Positions 33,681 to 42,162 of a stretch of DNA of 64,000 bases are shown piece by piece. This stretch comes from CAZXTR01 sp964643615 (GTDB lineage: Bacteria > Pseudomonadota > Alphaproteobacteria > CAAHEQ01 > UBA3637), in assembly GCA_964643615.1 (NCBI GenBank), contig CAZXTR010000001.1, positions 1 to 64,000 of the forward strand, in the 5' to 3' direction. The notes below the pieces were generated by a model that saw only the letters and a program-made list of their open reading frames with translations, ran no database searches and had not been told where the DNA came from. Position 1 is the first letter of the stretch. Each line of letters begins with the position of its first letter. Position numbers and translations under genes: made by a program.

Positions 33681-34877
33681 ATGGCAAAATTTAAAACGCT
33701 TGACGATTTAGAAAACGTCAAAGGGCAAACGGTTTTTGTTCGTGCAGATTTAAATGTCCCCGCCAAAGACGGCATCGTTACGGACACAACACGTATTGAC
33801 CGTTTTGTGCCTACAATGGTGGAATTGGCAAATAAAGGAGCGAAAGTCATTGTAGCTTCGCATTTTGGTCGTCCAAAAGGGCAAAAAAATGCTGAATTTT
33901 CTTTAGCCTTTATCACCCCCGTAATGGAAAAAGCATCCGGAAAAAAGATAACCTTTGTTGATGATTGTGTGGGTGAAATTGCTCAAACCGCCATCAATCA
34001 TATGAACGATGGGGACATTGTTTTATTAGAAAATTTACGTTTCTATACAGGAGAAGAAGAAAATAATGCCACGTTTGCCGAAGCTTTAGCAAGCGAGATA
34101 GATATTTACGTTGATGATGCTTTTTCAACAGCACATCGGGCACATGCATCAACGGCAGGGATGACAGCATTTGTCCCCATTAAAGTGGCTGGGCGTTTAA
34201 TGCAGGAAGAATTAGAAACACTTGATAAAGCATTGGGTAATCCTGTACGCCCATCAGCTGCCTTGGTTGGCGGGTCAAAGGTTTCTACAAAGTTGGATTT
34301 GTTATCTAACCTTGTTAAAAAAGTGGATTACTTGTTAATTGGCGGAGGTATGGCGCACACATTTTTAGCGGCAACTGGAATCCCTATGGGGGCAGGTTCT
34401 TTGGTTGAACCGAGTATGATTGACACCGCTAAAAATATCATAGAAAATGCGGATAATTGCAAAATTGTTTTGCCCGTTGATATTGTTTGGGCGAATGCTT
34501 TTGGCGAAGGACAAACACCACATACGTCGGACATTCATCACCTCCCCGAAGGCAAAGTCTTGCTCGACATCGGCCAAGAATCAATAAAGAAGTTTATTCG
34601 CGTAATTAAAGAATGCAAAACATTGATTTGGAACGGGCCTGTGGGCGCTTTTGAAATTAAACCTTTTGATAAAGCAACTAATGAAATTGCAAAAGCTGTC
34701 GCCCAATTGACCATAGAAGGGAAATTAACGTCTGTAGCCGGCGGGGGAGATACTGTATCTGCTTTAAAAAAAGCCAAGGCTGACGCTCAATTGACTTATG
34801 TTTCGGCTGCCGGAGGTGCTTTCCTTGAGTGGATGGAAGGCAAAAATTTACCTGGCGTAAAAGTTTTGGAAAAATAA
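33681..34877 (+). CDS. pgk: Phosphoglycerate kinase
   Basis: Glycolytic enzyme forming ATP from 1,3-bisphosphoglycerate. 398 residues, full length. N-terminal VFVRADLNVPAKDG, substrate-binding SHFGRPKG, LLENLRFYTGEEE, DDAFSTAHRAHAS, and the C-terminal nucleotide domain with LIWNGPVGAFEIKPFDKAT and SVAGGGDTVSALKKA. AAGAAAGGA lies before the ATG. The last 82 bases are overlapped antisense by queH. Confidence 0.97.
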   Translation: MAKFKTLDDLENVKGQTVFVRADLNVPAKDGIVTDTTRIDRFVPTMVELANKGAKVIVASHFGRPKGQKNAEFSLAFITPVMEKASGKKITFVDDCVGEIAQTAINHMNDGDIVLLENLRFYTGEEENNATFAEALASEIDIYVDDAFSTAHRAHASTAGMTAFVPIKVAGRLMQEELETLDKALGNPVRPSAALVGGSKVSTKLDLLSNLVKKVDYLLIGGGMAHTFLAATGIPMGAGSLVEPSMIDTAKNIIENADNCKIVLPVDIVWANAFGEGQTPHTSDIHHLPEGKVLLDIGQESIKKFIRVIKECKTLIWNGPVGAFEIKPFDKATNEIAKAVAQLTIEGKLTSVAGGGDTVSALKKAKADAQLTYVSAAGGAFLEWMEGKNLPGVKVLEK

Positions 34878-35437
34878 TTATTCTTTTTTAAACTATATGG
34901 GCAACCACAAAAGTTTTGATTATACAAGTGAAATTCTTGGATGAGAGAGGAGCGGATTTCTTGCAAACCGCCTTTTCTCCAATTAAAACCAATGTAGGGA
35001 ATGTTTGTTGAATGAAAAACTTTTTCTCCCACTGTATTGACTTGTTTCAAATCTTTGTATCTTGAAACGCCTAAAACAGACGTCACCGCATCAAACCCAT
35101 TTTGACGAGCAAATTCATGAGCACGTTGTAACCGCATTTCAAAACAAACCCAACATCTTTTCCCTCGTTCTGGTTCGTTTTCTAATCCCTTTACACAAGT
35201 CCGCCACGCATCATGATCGTATTCCAATGAAATAAATGGCACGTTATACGATTCACACAAATGTTTATTTTCTTGACATCTTTTTTGATATTCTTCAACA
35301 GGAGCAATATTTGGATTGTAAAAAAGTACACTGAATTTTTGTCCTTGTTTTTTTAAAAAATCAATCACAGCACATGAACATGGGGCGCAACACGAAACAA
35401 GCAATAAATTTTTACAATTTATCCATTTTTTTTTCAA
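34796..35437 (-). CDS. queH: QueH, epoxyqueuosine reductase (DUF208)
   Basis: Final enzyme of queuosine synthesis in tRNA, the non-cobalamin alternative to QueG. 213 residues. It has the family's Cys pairs: LLVSCCAPCSCAVID at the N-terminus, FYNPNIAPVEEYQKR, then ERGKRCWVCFEMRLQRAHEFA, and NFCGCPYSL, the usual end of the protein. After this comes a tail of about 30 residues encoded entirely antisense to the 3' end of pgk. I chose the TTG start at 35437 because AAGGAG lies nine bases upstream; a TTG at 35473 is possible. No other queuosine gene is in the window. Confidence 0.88.
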   Translation of the reverse strand: MKKKWINCKNLLLVSCCAPCSCAVIDFLKKQGQKFSVLFYNPNIAPVEEYQKRCQENKHLCESYNVPFISLEYDHDAWRTCVKGLENEPERGKRCWVCFEMRLQRAHEFARQNGFDAVTSVLGVSRYKDLKQVNTVGEKVFHSTNIPYIGFNWRKGGLQEIRSSLIQEFHLYNQNFCGCPYSLKKNNYFSKTFTPGKFLPSIHSRKAPPAAET

Positions 35438-35508
35438 TTTTTTGCACTCCTTGATTTCTTTTTTATACCACAAAATATCTCAACGTTCAACAAAACGATT
35501 AAAATAGA

Positions 35509-35537
35509 TTGCATCAAAAAAAGTTTTTCTTTATCAT
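35509..35537 (+). promoter_or_regulatory. Promoter of rubrerythrin
   Basis: TTGCAT (35509-35514), 17-base spacer, TATCAT (35532-35537), 34 bases before the ATG. Divergent from queH. Confidence 0.68.
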
Positions 35538-35571
35538 AGTTGAGTACCCAGTTTTAAGAAAGGACTGAAAA

Positions 35572-36114
35572 ATGGAATTTAAAGGAAGTAAAACAGAAAA
35601 AAATTTAATGACCGCTTTTGCAGGGGAATCCGAAGCAAGGAATAAATACACCTACTTCGCGAGCAAAGCAAAAAAAGAGGGGTATAATCAAATCGCTGAT
35701 TTGTTCGAAACGACTGCGAACAACGAAAAAGAACATGCTAAATTATGGTTCAAAGCCCTGCAAAAAGGCGGCGAAATAGCTAATACTGAAAGCAATTTAC
35801 AATCGGCAGCTGATGGCGAAAATTATGAATGGACAGATATGTATGCCACCTTTGCCAAAGAAGCGAGAGACGAAGGATTTATTGCATTAGCTAAACAGTT
35901 CGAACTTGTCGCAGAAATTGAAAAGCGGCATGAAGAACGTTACCGTAAATTACTTGCAAATATTCAAAAAGGTGAGGTGTTTAAAAAGGGAAGCTCCGTT
36001 ATTTGGGAATGTGCGAATTGCGGGCATATCCATGTGGGAGAATCTGCGTTAGACGTTTGCCCAACATGCAAACATCCAAAGGCCTATTTCTTTATCCACA
36101 CAGATAATTTTTAA
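35572..36114 (+). CDS. rbr: Rubrerythrin
   Basis: Non-haem di-iron protein reducing hydrogen peroxide. 180 residues. The ferritin-like four-helix domain has the ligand motifs AGESEARNKYTYFA, NNEKEHAKLWF and ARDEGFIALAKQFELVAEIEKRHEERY. The C-terminal rubredoxin-like domain has CANCGHIHVGE and CPTCKHPKAYF with the four Cys iron site. Monocistronic, with its own promoter. It suggests life under low oxygen with peroxide defence (inference). The 3' end overlaps the convergent ampD by 4 bases. Confidence 0.95.
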   Translation: MEFKGSKTEKNLMTAFAGESEARNKYTYFASKAKKEGYNQIADLFETTANNEKEHAKLWFKALQKGGEIANTESNLQSAADGENYEWTDMYATFAKEARDEGFIALAKQFELVAEIEKRHEERYRKLLANIQKGEVFKKGSSVIWECANCGHIHVGESALDVCPTCKHPKAYFFIHTDNF

Positions 36115-36824
36115 AAAAAATCTTGATACGCGCCTGCTACAGCATTCAATCTTGCTAAAAAAGATTTGTCCTGTGCTGGGTGTTTTGTATTTTGAGGATA
36201 TGGGTTTTTTAACAAATGCTCAATATCTTCATCCATACTGACTCTTTCTGGCATAAAGCGCCGATAAAAAGCATAAGCTGCCGCTACCAAATTTTGTGTA
36301 TCATATCCGATAGTTTTTAAAGATTCTGCAACATCTGCGCAAGGGAAACCGACTCCTTTTGGAAATAAACCTATCCCCGCTTTGGCCAAAAAAGACCATG
36401 GGAAAGCTTTTCCTGGATCAGGTTTCCGTGTAGGGGCAACATCACTATGTCCCACAACGTTTTGAGGGGCAATTTGGTGCCGAACTATAATATCCCGCGC
36501 CAAAAACTTCAAGGATTCTATTTGCTCTGATGCATAGGGGGTTTGACCTAATGCCATGTGTTGCAATTCGACACCAACAGATGGAGAGTTTAAGCTACCA
36601 ATCCCGCGCCAAGAACCTTTTCCCACATGAAAAGCCTCTTTATCTTCTGGAACAAGCCGAATTATTTGCCCTTTCAAATCAATAATATAATGCACGCTGA
36701 TTTTATTGGTCATCAGGCACGCAATCATCTCGTCCAAAGGCAAAGCAAAACAATGAAAAACTAAAAATTGAACGGGCGATGACCTTTCTTTAAAATCGGG
36801 TAAAAAATGTTCTATTATTTCCAT
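36111..36824 (-). CDS. ampD: AmpD-like N-acetylmuramoyl-L-alanine amidase
   Basis: Zinc amidase that cuts anhydro-muropeptides in peptidoglycan recycling. 237 residues, Amidase_2 fold: an N-terminal FLVFHCFAL with a first His, KISVHYIIDLKGQIIRLVPEDKEAFHVGKGSWRG with the second His and substrate groove, NSPSVGVELQH with the catalytic Glu, and VGHSDVAPTRKPDPGKAFPW with the zinc His/Asp. No signal peptide, so cytoplasmic as for AmpD, though the C-terminal extension resembles the AmiD branch. It lies 15 bases after nagZ, the other recycling enzyme, in one operon. Confidence 0.88.
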   Translation of the reverse strand: MEIIEHFLPDFKERSSPVQFLVFHCFALPLDEMIACLMTNKISVHYIIDLKGQIIRLVPEDKEAFHVGKGSWRGIGSLNSPSVGVELQHMALGQTPYASEQIESLKFLARDIIVRHQIAPQNVVGHSDVAPTRKPDPGKAFPWSFLAKAGIGLFPKGVGFPCADVAESLKTIGYDTQNLVAAAYAFYRRFMPERVSMDEDIEHLLKNPYPQNTKHPAQDKSFLARLNAVAGAYQDFF

Positions 36825-36839
36825 TGGCCTAACCTTTTT

Positions 36840-37901
36840 TTACTCTTGCATTTCATGAAGCGTTTCAACAGCATCATAATCCGTGCCCAAGGCACGCGTT
36901 TGAACGGCTAATTGTGCATAGTGCACTGAATCGCTTGCTATATCCGTCAAAACAGGAGTCGATGCAATAATCCTTTGTATTTTTTCAAAACGTTCCAACG
37001 CTTTATCTGTCAAAGGACGACAATTTGAAACAACATCTATCAATTCATTTGGTTTGGCAAAACAGTAACACACAGCATCACACCCCGCCTCCAATGAAGC
37101 TTTTGCCTTTTGTCCAGCAGGACCTTTCAACGCTTGCATGTCGATAGCGTCCGTAATTAATAAACCATCATACCCAAACAATCCACGAATAATTTCTTGA
37201 ATGGCTTTTTTAGATTGCGTCACGGGTTTATCGTCTATTTCCGCAATTACAATATGTGCCGTCATCATCGCGGGTGCAATAGGTGCTAATTTTTGAAACG
37301 GATAAAAATCTTTTTCTAATTCTTTTAAACCTTGGGACAAAATCGGCAAATTCAAATGCGGATCAGTTGTCGCTCGCCCATGCCCAGGAGCATGTTTAAT
37401 ACAAGGACAAATCCCCTGTTCTTTATATGTTTCCAACAAAACTTGTCCTAAACTGGCTACCGTTTTTTCATTTTCTCCAAAACATCTGTTTTTCAACGCC
37501 ATCGTTGTGCTTTCAAAAGCAACGTCTATTGATGGGGCATAAACCCAATTTAATCCCATTTGACGTAAATCATCAGAGATTAAAACCCCATGTAACCGCG
37601 TTATTTCTTTGGCTTGTATTTCTGGCAAACTAGCCAAAGACCACTGTGATACGTATGGTTTGAATTCTGGCGGGATAAAACGACAAACACGTCCACCTTC
37701 TTGGTCAACTGCAATTAAGACATCAGCCCGACCTATTACCTGTTTAATTTCAAAACAAAGGTCTGCCACTTGTTTTTTGTTTTGAACATTACGTGCAAAT
37801 AAAGTCAATCCCATTGGGTTAGATTGCTCCAACATTTTTTTTTCAAAATCCGTTAATTTAAAGCCACTTATAGATAACATACATGATAAAACTGGCCGCA
37901 T
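36840..37901 (-). CDS. nagZ: NagZ, beta-N-acetylglucosaminidase
   Basis: Cytosolic family-3 glycosidase that removes GlcNAc from recycled anhydro-muropeptides. 353 residues. Substrate-binding VDQEGGRVCRF, the family loop PCIKHAPGHGRATTDPHLNLP containing the acid/base His-Asp pair, and LLITDAIDMQALKG with the nucleophile Asp. The start has GAGAAG upstream. It is the first gene of the nagZ-ampD operon. Confidence 0.93.
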   Translation of the reverse strand: MRPVLSCMLSISGFKLTDFEKKMLEQSNPMGLTLFARNVQNKKQVADLCFEIKQVIGRADVLIAVDQEGGRVCRFIPPEFKPYVSQWSLASLPEIQAKEITRLHGVLISDDLRQMGLNWVYAPSIDVAFESTTMALKNRCFGENEKTVASLGQVLLETYKEQGICPCIKHAPGHGRATTDPHLNLPILSQGLKELEKDFYPFQKLAPIAPAMMTAHIVIAEIDDKPVTQSKKAIQEIIRGLFGYDGLLITDAIDMQALKGPAGQKAKASLEAGCDAVCYCFAKPNELIDVVSNCRPLTDKALERFEKIQRIIASTPVLTDIASDSVHYAQLAVQTRALGTDYDAVETLHEMQE

Positions 37902-37978
37902 ATTTTTCTTCTCTTTTTGAATAATTTTCTATTAAAAAGCTACCGCAAAAAATAAAAAATAGCAACATAAATAAATGT

Positions 37979-38007
37979 TTGCTTTTTATGTAAATTTAAG
38001 GTACCCT
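37979..38007 (+). promoter_or_regulatory. Promoter of the 38029 gene
   Basis: TTGCTT (37979-37984), 17-base spacer, TACCCT (38002-38007), 21 bases before the ATG with AAAAGGA. Confidence 0.5.
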
Positions 38008-38028
38008 TTGTTTTAAAAGGAATAAACG

Positions 38029-39180
38029 ATGGTGAATCTTCCAAATAATGAAGCTCGCAAACGTCGATTAACAAAAGATATTCTTTTATTATATCAAATT
38101 AAAGAATCTATTTTACAGGGAAAATCTGTTTCCCAATCTGATAAAAATAAACTTAATAAAGAAAATCTTGAACATTTAAAAAATAATTTTGTTTATCCAA
38201 AATATAAACTTAACGAAGCTTTAGCAGGGATAGAACTAATTAACGCAACACACCGACTTTTTGATGAGTGGAATAAACGTGTTTGTCTTACCCAAAAACA
38301 CGTCAAGCGATTATTTAAAGACAAAAAACATTTTAATAAAATTATCAATATTATTCAAATGGCTTTGCAAGCCAAAAAGCGGCCAAATTCTAAAGCAGAT
38401 GCATACTGTTTTGTCGAATCTACACTTTTAGAGGAAAAGCTTCGATTTTCAAAGGAAAATATTAACGAACTTGCCGACTTTATTCCAAATATTGATGAAA
38501 AATTATATGATAATGAATCTCGTTTCAATCCTTTCTTTATTTTAGAGCAAGAAAAGGCATATGTTTCACAAAATGAAAATTTGGAAAATAATAAAAGTTA
38601 TAGAGACTTTGTCAAATTACGGGATGAATATGCCATCGAGACTTTTACAAAATTAGTAGCCCATTTTATCATTACAAAGTATGCAAAAAAATATTTTGAC
38701 CCTATAAATAAAACTGAAGTTGGTCATTGCCTTTCTTCTATTTTAAAAGCCTTGGAACACATAAATGTCAATGGGCGTTTTGATACTTTATTAAAGAACA
38801 AGAGTATGCGCAATTTATCGACTCCTCAAAAATTCATTAATATTGTGAAAAAAATAGATCCTAAAAACGTTCGTTTCGTCAAACGTTATGTTTTAGAACA
38901 AAACATAACACCAGGTTCATTGCTAATCACGACACGTCGAAGATATACTCGTTTTGTTGCTCTTCATGCCATGATTTGTGTTGGACATGATAGTGAAGGA
39001 AAACATTTTTTTACGTCATTTAACGGGGAAAAGAAAAATTTTTACCCATCCGGAATATACGAAGATTGCTACATTATAAACTTACCCCGATTAATGGTAC
39101 AAATGGAGCGTTCATTCATTCAAAAACAAAGTGAAAAAATACGTATACAAGCTAAAACAAAAGCAGCTTCTCGTTGTTGA
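38029..39180 (+). CDS. Candidate papain-like cysteine protease (383 aa)
   Basis: Not recognised as a named family. The N-terminal 200 residues are helical, Lys/Asn-rich and without repeats. The C-terminal 160 residues show three features in papain-fold order: EVGHCLSSILKALEHI with Cys about residue 234 at the start of a helix, like the GSCWAFS helix; LHAMICVGHDSEGKHFF with His about 313, like HAVxxVGY; and FTSFNGE with Asn about 332. A basic tail ends in Cys. No signal peptide or membrane helix, so it is either cytosolic or secreted by another route. It has its own promoter and lies beside a tRNA gene. The protease assignment rests on this triad alone and needs a structural comparison. Confidence 0.5.
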   Translation: MVNLPNNEARKRRLTKDILLLYQIKESILQGKSVSQSDKNKLNKENLEHLKNNFVYPKYKLNEALAGIELINATHRLFDEWNKRVCLTQKHVKRLFKDKKHFNKIINIIQMALQAKKRPNSKADAYCFVESTLLEEKLRFSKENINELADFIPNIDEKLYDNESRFNPFFILEQEKAYVSQNENLENNKSYRDFVKLRDEYAIETFTKLVAHFIITKYAKKYFDPINKTEVGHCLSSILKALEHINVNGRFDTLLKNKSMRNLSTPQKFINIVKKIDPKNVRFVKRYVLEQNITPGSLLITTRRRYTRFVALHAMICVGHDSEGKHFFTSFNGEKKNFYPSGIYEDCYIINLPRLMVQMERSFIQKQSEKIRIQAKTKAASRC

Positions 39181-39185
39181 AATCA

Positions 39186-39212
39186 TTGACAAATATTTTT
39201 TTTAGGTATAAA
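39186..39212 (+). promoter_or_regulatory. Promoter of tRNA-Arg(TCT)
   Basis: TTGACA (39186-39191) and TATAAA (39207-39212), spacer 15 bases, somewhat short. It lies just after the stop of the upstream gene and 18 bases before the mature tRNA. Confidence 0.55.
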
Positions 39213-39230
39213 AGGGATGCGTCTTGACAT

Positions 39231-39307
39231 GGTCTCGTAGCTCAGCTGGATAGAGCAACAGCCTTCTAAGCTGTGGGTCGGGCGTTCGAATCGCCCCGAG
39301 ATCACCA
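39231..39307 (+). tRNA. tRNA-Arg (anticodon TCT)
   Basis: 77-base cloverleaf: acceptor GGTCTCG / CGAGATC (one G-T pair), D arm with GCTCAGC, anticodon stem ACAGC / GCTGT around loop CTTCTAA, anticodon TCT reading AGA, T arm GGGCGTTCGAATCGCCC, discriminator A and encoded CCA. Confidence 0.97.
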
Positions 39308-39311
39308 ATAT

Positions 39312-39350
39312 AAAAACTGCCTTTTTAGTAAAAAGGCAGTTTTTGTTTTT
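39312..39350 (+). terminator. Terminator of tRNA-Arg(TCT)
   Basis: Long perfect stem AAAAACTGCCTTTTT / AAAAAGGCAGTTTTT with a three-base loop, followed by GTTTTTT, starting 5 bases after the tRNA. Confidence 0.9.
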
Positions 39351-39426
39351 TCCTATTTCAAAACAGTTTTACTACTTGCAAATTCAATAAGGACAGTCTA
39401 ACTTAATAATGAAAAAAGGGGTTTAT

Positions 39427-39897
39427 ATGCAAAAAGGTATTTTAACATTAGATTATAACAAAGAACAATGGCAAGGCATGATTTTATTGTCTCTTATTTT
39501 ATCCGCACTCTCGGGGCTATTAGCTTGGATGTGGGGCACTTTTTTGAGTGTGTTGTTTTTTGTGATCGTCATATTATTTTGCGCCGAGAAAATTAATTTC
39601 TTTTATTCGCGCATTGCCAAAGGCATCCCCTATATTAAAATTACTGCAAAAGAAATACAAATTGACGGCGAACCCACATTTAAAAAGGCAGACGTAATTC
39701 GTGTTCAAAAATTGGGTTTTAGGATGATTGGTTTCCAATTAAAACCTATGAAGAACAAAATTTTTTCGCGACGTAGTCGTATAGATCAAATATTTTTTCA
39801 TCGTCAATGTCCGTGCTTTGTGGCCGTTCAAATGTTAAACGAAAAAAGCAAAAAAGCCTTTGGTGATTTTTTAAAAAAAGAATATAAATTCAAATAA
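39427..39897 (+). CDS. Small membrane protein with a PH-like cytoplasmic domain (156 aa)
   Basis: Start at 39427 preceded by AAGGGG; an ATG six codons upstream is possible. Residues about 14-50 form two closely spaced membrane helices (MILLSLILSALSGLLAWM and FLSVLFFVIVILF). The remainder is basic with beta-strand character (IKITAKEIQIDGEPTFKKADVIRVQKL), reminiscent of small bacterial PH-like or STM3941-like proteins, then a helix (EKSKKAFGDFLKKEYKF). Function unknown. It lies next to a tRNA gene, a common insertion site, but there are no direct repeats or integrase. Confidence 0.6.
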   Translation: MQKGILTLDYNKEQWQGMILLSLILSALSGLLAWMWGTFLSVLFFVIVILFCAEKINFFYSRIAKGIPYIKITAKEIQIDGEPTFKKADVIRVQKLGFRMIGFQLKPMKNKIFSRRSRIDQIFFHRQCPCFVAVQMLNEKSKKAFGDFLKKEYKFK

Positions 39898-40264
39898 CAA
39901 TCGCCTTTTTATTGCATTATCTTTTAATGCATCTTTCAACCCTTAATACGCTTTGCCATTTTTTAAAATAGGGTCATTCAAAGTTGTGGCTTTATCTTTG
40001 AATCCCCTTATATGTGTCCTATCACAAAAGCCACCACACTATCTTCCGCATCCGCACAAAACGACAAACTTTTTATCGGGCATAGAACATCTTACCTTTT
40101 TTATAACATTAAAAATCCCCCCTTATCTATTTCGTATAATGATTTCTTTTTAAATAAGAGAATCTCCAAAAACTAAATAAGGATCATCTTTGCTCACTTG
40201 AATGCAAGTGTCTTATTGTTTTGCCTCGCTCACCTTCCTTTTTTATAAAAACAGGAGATGCATA

Positions 40265-40315
40265 ATGATTTTCAATCCATGGTTGTTATTTCTTTCATTG
40301 TTTTATGCAAAATAA
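40265..40315 (+). CDS. Possible hydrophobic micropeptide (16 aa) upstream of proS
   Basis: A tiny frame, MIFNPWLLFLSLFYAK, with AGGAG seven bases before its ATG, one of the better ribosome-binding sites in the area. The product is almost wholly hydrophobic. It ends about 10 bases before the -35 box of the proS promoter, so it is not an attenuator leader for proS from that promoter. A chance occurrence is quite possible. Confidence 0.25.
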   Translation: MIFNPWLLFLSLFYAK

Positions 40316-40325
40316 ATGAAAAGCC

Positions 40326-40353
40326 TTGAAAAAAATATTAAAAAGCGTATAAA
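40326..40353 (+). promoter_or_regulatory. Promoter of proS
   Basis: TTGAAA (40326-40331), 16-base spacer, TATAAA (40348-40353); AAGGAG follows, then the ATG. Confidence 0.6.
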
Positions 40354-40390
40354 GAAAGTAGTTTTTTCAATATAAGGAGTTGGTCCTGTT

Positions 40391-42124
40391 ATGCGTATGA
40401 GTTTTCTTGTTGGCCGCCGACACAAAGAAAAGCCGGCTGAAGCGTCTTTAATTAGTCATATTTATTTGCTTCGCGGAGGATATATTCGCCCCGTCGCGAA
40501 TGGGATTTATTCTTTGCTTCCGCCTACCGTTCGTATTCAAGAGAAAATAGAATCGATTATTCGCACTGAAATGAATGCTATCGAAGGACAAGAGGTCAAA
40601 ATGCCGGTCGTTCTTCCACGAGAATTATGGGACGAAACAAAACGTTATGACACAGTAGGTTCTGAATTACTTCGCCTTGAAGACAGAACTCATCATGGCA
40701 TGTTGTTGGCGATGACACATGAAGAAGCCGCTGTCCATTTGGCGCGCACTGAAACTTCAAGTTATAAAGATTTTCCTTTCGTATTATACCAAATTCAAAC
40801 AAAATTCAGAGATGAAGCGCGGTCTAGAGGCGGATTAATTCGTGTGCGTGAATTTACGATGAAAGATGCTTACTCTTTCCACACATTCCAGGCAGATTTA
40901 GACGCGTATTATGACCAATGCGCCGAAGCATATCACCGCATTTTCGCGCGCTGCGGAATTCCTGAAGTTCTCTCTATCCAATCAGACAACGGTATGATGG
41001 GTGGGAAGGAAGCTCACGAATACATGTTTGTAACAAGCGCAGGCGAAGACAAAATCGTCAGTTGTGATCATTGCCGTTATACTGCAAATCAAGAAGTAGC
41101 TTCTTCGTTAGTGGCGTCTGAACCCACGGGGGAAGCCTTGCCTTTACAGCGCGTTGAAACACCGAAAATTTCGTCAATTCCTGACTTAGTTCAGTTTTTT
41201 AATTTGCCTCCATTTTGTTTCGCAAAATCTGTGTTTTACAAAACATCTTCGGGTAAGCTAATTTGTTGTATTATTCGTGGCGATATTGATATTAACGAAA
41301 TCAAATTGTCTAAAATATTAAAAGAAACTTTTGAGTTTGCATCCGATATAGAAATTCAATTAACAGGAGCTGTCCCCGGTTTTGCTGGAGCGGTGGGATT
41401 GGAAAATTGTTCTGTGCTTGTTGATAAATCGGCGGCAACTGCAACTAACCTTATTTGTGGTGCGAATAAAAAAGACGAACATTTCAAAAACTTCAATGTG
41501 TTTCGTGATATACCTTCTGCAAAAATTGTGGATATTGCCACGGTTAAAGAAGGTGATACTTGCCCCCATTGTGGCAAAGGGCACATCACAATGAAACGAG
41601 GAATCGAAGTCGGAAATATATTTAAGTTAGGTACATTTTACACAGAACGCATGCACATGACTTACACCAATGAAGAAGGTAATGAAAAAAATCCTATCAT
41701 GGGTTGCTATGGCATTGGAATTGGTCGTTTAATCGGCTGTATTATTGAAGCAAGACATGACGATTTTGGACCTATTTGGCCGATGAGCGTCAGCCCATGG
41801 CAAGTCCACTTGAATGTTTTACAAGCAGATAAGGCAAACGCACTTCAAATTGCCAATAACACATATCAAGAAATGGAAAGAAATGGTATTGAAGTTTTGT
41901 TTGATGATCGCAATCTTTCCGCAGGGACACAGTTTGCCGAAGCCGATTTAATGGGAATTCCCTTGCGTTTGATTTTAAGCCCGAGGAACCTTGGAAAAGG
42001 GATGGTCGAATATAAAGTCCGCGGATCACAAGAACAAGGATTTATTCCTATTGTTGAAATAGTTTCTTTTTGTAAAAAATTTATTCAACAAGAAATGGAA
42101 AAATTGAACACACCTCTGTTATAA
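40391..42124 (+). CDS. proS: Prolyl-tRNA synthetase (bacterial type)
   Basis: Charges tRNA-Pro. 577 residues. Class II core: motif 1 region HIYLLRGGYIRPVANGIYSLLP, motif 2 FRDEARSRGGLIRVREFTMKDAYSF, motif 3 MGCYGIGIGRLIGCIIE. An insertion domain of editing type is present between motifs 2 and 3 (about 225-380, including CFAKSVFYKT and GAVPGFAGAVGLENCSVLVD), as in the E. coli form. The anticodon-binding C-terminal domain starts at WQVHLNVL. AAGGAG lies 11 bases upstream of the ATG. Confidence 0.96.
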   Translation: MRMSFLVGRRHKEKPAEASLISHIYLLRGGYIRPVANGIYSLLPPTVRIQEKIESIIRTEMNAIEGQEVKMPVVLPRELWDETKRYDTVGSELLRLEDRTHHGMLLAMTHEEAAVHLARTETSSYKDFPFVLYQIQTKFRDEARSRGGLIRVREFTMKDAYSFHTFQADLDAYYDQCAEAYHRIFARCGIPEVLSIQSDNGMMGGKEAHEYMFVTSAGEDKIVSCDHCRYTANQEVASSLVASEPTGEALPLQRVETPKISSIPDLVQFFNLPPFCFAKSVFYKTSSGKLICCIIRGDIDINEIKLSKILKETFEFASDIEIQLTGAVPGFAGAVGLENCSVLVDKSAATATNLICGANKKDEHFKNFNVFRDIPSAKIVDIATVKEGDTCPHCGKGHITMKRGIEVGNIFKLGTFYTERMHMTYTNEEGNEKNPIMGCYGIGIGRLIGCIIEARHDDFGPIWPMSVSPWQVHLNVLQADKANALQIANNTYQEMERNGIEVLFDDRNLSAGTQFAEADLMGIPLRLILSPRNLGKGMVEYKVRGSQEQGFIPIVEIVSFCKKFIQQEMEKLNTPLL

Positions 42125-42162
42125 ATCTTACATTAAAAATTCATGAGATTTTAAACGTTTGG

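Larger units (their letters stand above)
39898..40390. other. Long intergenic region upstream of proS
   Basis: 493 bases without a conventional gene. It contains a hairpin TGCATTA / TAATGCA (39913-39931), possibly ending the upstream gene's transcript, a second hairpin CACTTG / CAAGTG (40195-40210), a possible 16-codon reading frame with a strong ribosome-binding site (40265-40315), and the proS promoter. A regulated leader is conceivable, but I do not recognise a T-box or other known riboswitch. Confidence 0.5.

Noticed and set aside
39898..40390. T-box or amino-acid-responsive leader for proS
   Set aside because: No T-box sequence, specifier loop or Pro-rich leader peptide was recognised, and the predicted proS promoter lies downstream of the hairpins.
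41356..41589. Two long overlapping minus-strand frames inside proS
   Set aside because: They are antisense shadows of a well-conserved enzyme with no start signals.
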